NCBI GenBank assembly: GCA_963833195.1
Contig: CAWHXF010000028.1
Span: forward strand, 1,240,001-1,304,000
Direction: 5' to 3'
Origin: Granulosicoccus sp963833195
GTDB taxonomy: Bacteria > Pseudomonadota > Gammaproteobacteria > Granulosicoccales > Granulosicoccaceae
DNA: 64,000 nucleotides
Below, piece after piece: positions 62,101 through 64,000 of the stretch. How positions within the stretch are numbered: position 1 is the first letter of the stretch; each line of letters starts with the position of its first letter. The notes under the pieces are model-generated. The model was not told where the DNA came from, did not search any database, and was given only the letters and a program-made list of their open reading frames with translations. Both the position numbers and the translations under genes were made by a program.

Positions 62101-63082
62101 ATGACGCGACCGACCCTTCCCCGCCTGCTGCTCGTCGGCCTGTGCGCCGTCTCGAGCGTCGCCGCGCTCGGCGGATGCGCCACCGCCGCCCCGACCGCGC
62201 CGGTGCACGACCCGTGGGAGGGTTTCAACCGCAAGGTCTACGGCTTCAACACCGTGCTCGACGACAACGTGCTCGCACCGGTCGCGCGCGGCTACCGCAA
62301 GGTCACGCCGGACGTCGTGGAGACCGGCATCACCAACTTCTTCTCGAACCTGGACGACGTCACCGTGTTCGCGAACGACGTGCTGCAGGCAAAGCCCGTG
62401 CAGGCCGCCAGCGACCTCGGCCGCTTCGTCGTCAATTCCACCGTCGGTCTGCTCGGCTTCATCGACATCGGGTCGCGCATAGGGCTGCCCAAGCACAACG
62501 AGGACTTCGGCCAGACGCTCGGCCGCTGGGGCGTCGGCGAAGGCCCGTTCATCATGCTGCCCCTGCTCGGACCCGCCAACGGGCGTTCCACCGTGGGCAT
62601 TCCCGTCGACTCGCAGCTGGCGCTGCCGCCGTGGACGATCGAGCAGAACGCAGTGATCGTCGGCCTCGGCGCACTCGACATCATCGCCTTGCGCGCGCGC
62701 CTGCTGGCGGCGGGAGACCTGCTGAACGCCGCCTCGCTCGACCCCTACCTGTCGCTGCGCGACTTCTGGGTCCAGCGTCACCGCAGCCAGACCCTGGACG
62801 GCGAGGTGCCCGTCGCCATCGGCCTGCCCGCGGACCTCGACGGCGATGACGGCCGCGACGACAGAGCTGGACGAGCTGGACGAGCTGGACGAGCTGGACG
62901 AGCTCGATGCGCTCGACGAGCTGGACCGGCTGGACGCGCTCGAGGACGCACCCGCGCCTGACGAGCTCGACGAGCTCGATCGGCTGGACGCGCTCGAGGA
63001 CGCGCCGGCGCCCGACGAGCTCGATGAGCTCGACGAGCTCGATGAGCTGGACCGGCTGGATGCGCTCGATGCGGCCGACTGA
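62101..63082 (+). CDS. mlaA: Outer-membrane lipoprotein MlaA (VacJ) with out-of-frame acidic repeat tail
   Basis: Removes misplaced phospholipids from the outer leaflet and hands them to MlaC. It has a lipobox SVAALGGC, then DPWEGFNRKVYGFNTVLDDN, VARGYRKVTPDVVETGITNF, FFSNLDDVTVFANDVLQAKP, FGQTLGRWGVGEGPFIMLPL and LRARLLAAGDLLNAASLDPY, all family hallmarks. In the main frame the protein ends (at 62961) in RAGRAGRAG repeats. One base away the same DNA reads ELDELDELDELDALDEL and continues as a coherent acidic tail with two APAPDELDEL modules, stopping at 63082. A single extra base near 62861-62863 would explain this. I give 63082 as the probable natural end. E. coli MlaA has no such tail. Confidence 0.9.
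62864..63076 (+). repeat. 9-bp GAGCTGGAC-type repeats at the 3' end of mlaA
   Basis: Some twenty variants of GAGCTGGAC/GAGCTCGAT follow each other, with two larger repeats of about 54 bases that each contain GCGCTCGAGGACGC. In one frame they give Glu-Leu-Asp triplets, in another Arg-Ala-Gly. The array ends just before the mlaA stop and overlaps the kdsD start. Confidence 0.85.
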
Positions 63083-64000
63083 CGACCGCACGCCGCCGCG
63101 GCTGGCCTCGAGGAAGGCCGCCAACGACGGGCGCGGCCCCGACGCCTCGCCCGGGACGCGGCGACGCCCGTCCGCGGAGCCACCGTCGGAGCCGCCGTCG
63201 GAGCCGGACCCGGCAGAGCCGCTCGCGGCCGATCCCGCACCGGACTTCGCGGAGCTCGGCCGCGCCGTGCTGCGCATCGAGGCCGAGGCGGTCGCCGCGC
63301 TCGAGGCGCGCCTGGGCGAGGACTTCGACGCGGCCTGCGCGTTGCTGCTCGGCTGCACGGGGCGCATCGTCGTCACGGGGGTCGGCAAGTCGGGGCACGT
63401 CGGCGCGAAGCTCGCCGCCACCTTCGCGAGTACCGGCAGCCCCGCCTTCTTCGTGCACGCGGGCGAGGCCAGTCACGGGGATCTGGGCATGCTGCAGGCG
63501 GGCGACGTCGTCGTCGCCATTTCCCATTCCGGCGCCACGACCGAGATCCTGACCCTCGTGCCGGGCATCGAGCGACTCGGCATTCCGATCGTCGCGCTGA
63601 CGGGCGACGCCGGCTCGCCGCTCGGCTCGGCGGCGCGCGTGCACCTCGATGTCTCGGTGGAGCGCGAGGCCTGCCCGCTCGGGCTCGCGCCGACCGCCAG
63701 CACGAGCGCCGCCATGGCGATGGGGGATGCGCTCGCCGTCGCGCTGCTGAAGGCGCGCGGCTTCGACGAGGACGACTTCGCCCGCTCGCACCCGGGTGGC
63801 CGACTCGGCCGGCGACTGCTGCTGCGCGTCGCCGATGTCATGGCGAAGGGCTCCGGACTGCCGCGCGTGCGCCGCGACGCGCGCCTGGCGGACGCGCTCG
63901 TCGAGATCTCGAAGAAGGGGCTCGGCATGATCGCGGTCACCGATGCCGAGGAGCGGCTCGTCGGCGTGTTCACGGACGGTGACCTGCGGCGCGCGATCGA
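63069..64000 (+). CDS. kdsD: Arabinose-5-phosphate isomerase (KdsD/KpsF family), 3' end outside window
   Basis: Converts ribulose 5-phosphate to arabinose 5-phosphate for Kdo synthesis. A SIS domain (~58-215) has VVTGVGKSGHVGAKLAATFA, STGSPAFFVHAGEASHGDLG, VVVAISHSGATTEIL and LGLAPTASTSAAMAMGDALA, the KdsD sugar-isomerase core. HPGGRLGRRLLLRVADVMAK leads into the first CBS domain; the second lies beyond base 64000. The first ~57 residues are Pro/Arg/Glu-rich and not part of the family; ATG 63069 is the earliest start, overlapping the mlaA tail by 14 bases, but a later start is possible. kdsD beside mla genes is also seen in E. coli. Confidence 0.9.
   Translation, partial: MRPTDDRTPPRLASRKAANDGRGPDASPGTRRRPSAEPPSEPPSEPDPAEPLAADPAPDFAELGRAVLRIEAEAVAALEARLGEDFDAACALLLGCTGRIVVTGVGKSGHVGAKLAATFASTGSPAFFVHAGEASHGDLGMLQAGDVVVAISHSGATTEILTLVPGIERLGIPIVALTGDAGSPLGSAARVHLDVSVEREACPLGLAPTASTSAAMAMGDALAVALLKARGFDEDDFARSHPGGRLGRRLLLRVADVMAKGSGLPRVRRDARLADALVEISKKGLGMIAVTDAEERLVGVFTDGDLRRAI

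Noticed and set aside
62864..63076. CRISPR-like array
   Set aside because: Contiguous 9-bp coding units without spacers; no CRISPR array or cas gene seen anywhere in the window.
62846..63082. ELD-repeat frame as an independent small gene
   Set aside because: It has no own ribosome-binding site and begins inside mlaA; it reads better as the displaced MlaA tail.

Overview
The window is one contiguous stretch of very GC-rich chromosome from a Gammaproteobacterium, most likely a Chromatiales/Ectothiorhodospiraceae-like lineage. The family-level placement is inference. The evidence is gene content and order: a complete division and cell-wall (dcw) cluster headed by mraZ and ended by lpxC, the pair rsmI / lpoA-yraN, petABC followed by sspA-sspB, and the mlaFEDCB-murA-hisG block divergent from mlaA-kdsD. 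Genes are tightly packed, and most operon junctions overlap by 1 nt (TGATG) or 4 nt (ATGA or TTGA).

Region 1 (1-3.5 kb) is accessory. It holds a ParD antitoxin cut by the window edge, a VapB-like antitoxin followed by a broken PIN toxin, a short DUF4325 protein, glutaryl-CoA dehydrogenase (gcdH), a Uma2 remnant and coaE. Region 2 (3.6-14.6 kb, all minus strand) is catabolic: a TRAP transporter (dctMPQ), a histone-deacetylase-fold amidohydrolase, a 2-hydroxyacid dehydrogenase, a peptide-type ABC transporter with a fused double ATPase, and a class II aldolase. Its substrate is unknown. Region 3 (14.7-20.7 kb) has mutT, argJ, secA, an M23 peptidase and a divergent DUF721 gene. Region 4 (20.8-40.4 kb) is lpxC-ftsZ-ftsA-ftsQ-ddl-murC-murG-ftsW-murD-mraY-murF-murE-ftsI-ftsL-rsmH-mraZ. 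It is read on the minus strand from a sigma70-type promoter overlapped by four MraZ boxes exactly 10 bp apart. Region 5 (40.6-54.8 kb) holds rnpB, a Phd/VapC pair, rsmI, lpoA, yraN, sspB, sspA, the cytochrome bc1 genes, a DegS-like protease, a secreted metzincin with its HAMP neighbour, and a VapBC pair. Region 6 (54.8-64 kb) holds aroG, hisG, murA, a 269-bp inverted-repeat element, the Mla phospholipid-transport genes, mlaA and the start of kdsD.

The most unusual feature is a set of four genes (secA, murF, the metzincin, mlaA) whose recognisable C-terminal tail lies in a different frame from the body of the gene, each time next to a low-complexity tract. They are the SecA zinc motif, the MurF tail that restores the normal junction with mraY, a GlyGly-CTERM-like anchor, and an acidic ELD-repeat tail. 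Either these are assembly indels or the tails are switchable; reads are needed to decide. Also notable are a MITE-like element that supplies the last residues and stop codon of MlaB, repeat-encoded N-terminal tails on MurD and FtsI, and a probable leaderless, palindrome-controlled VapBC operon.
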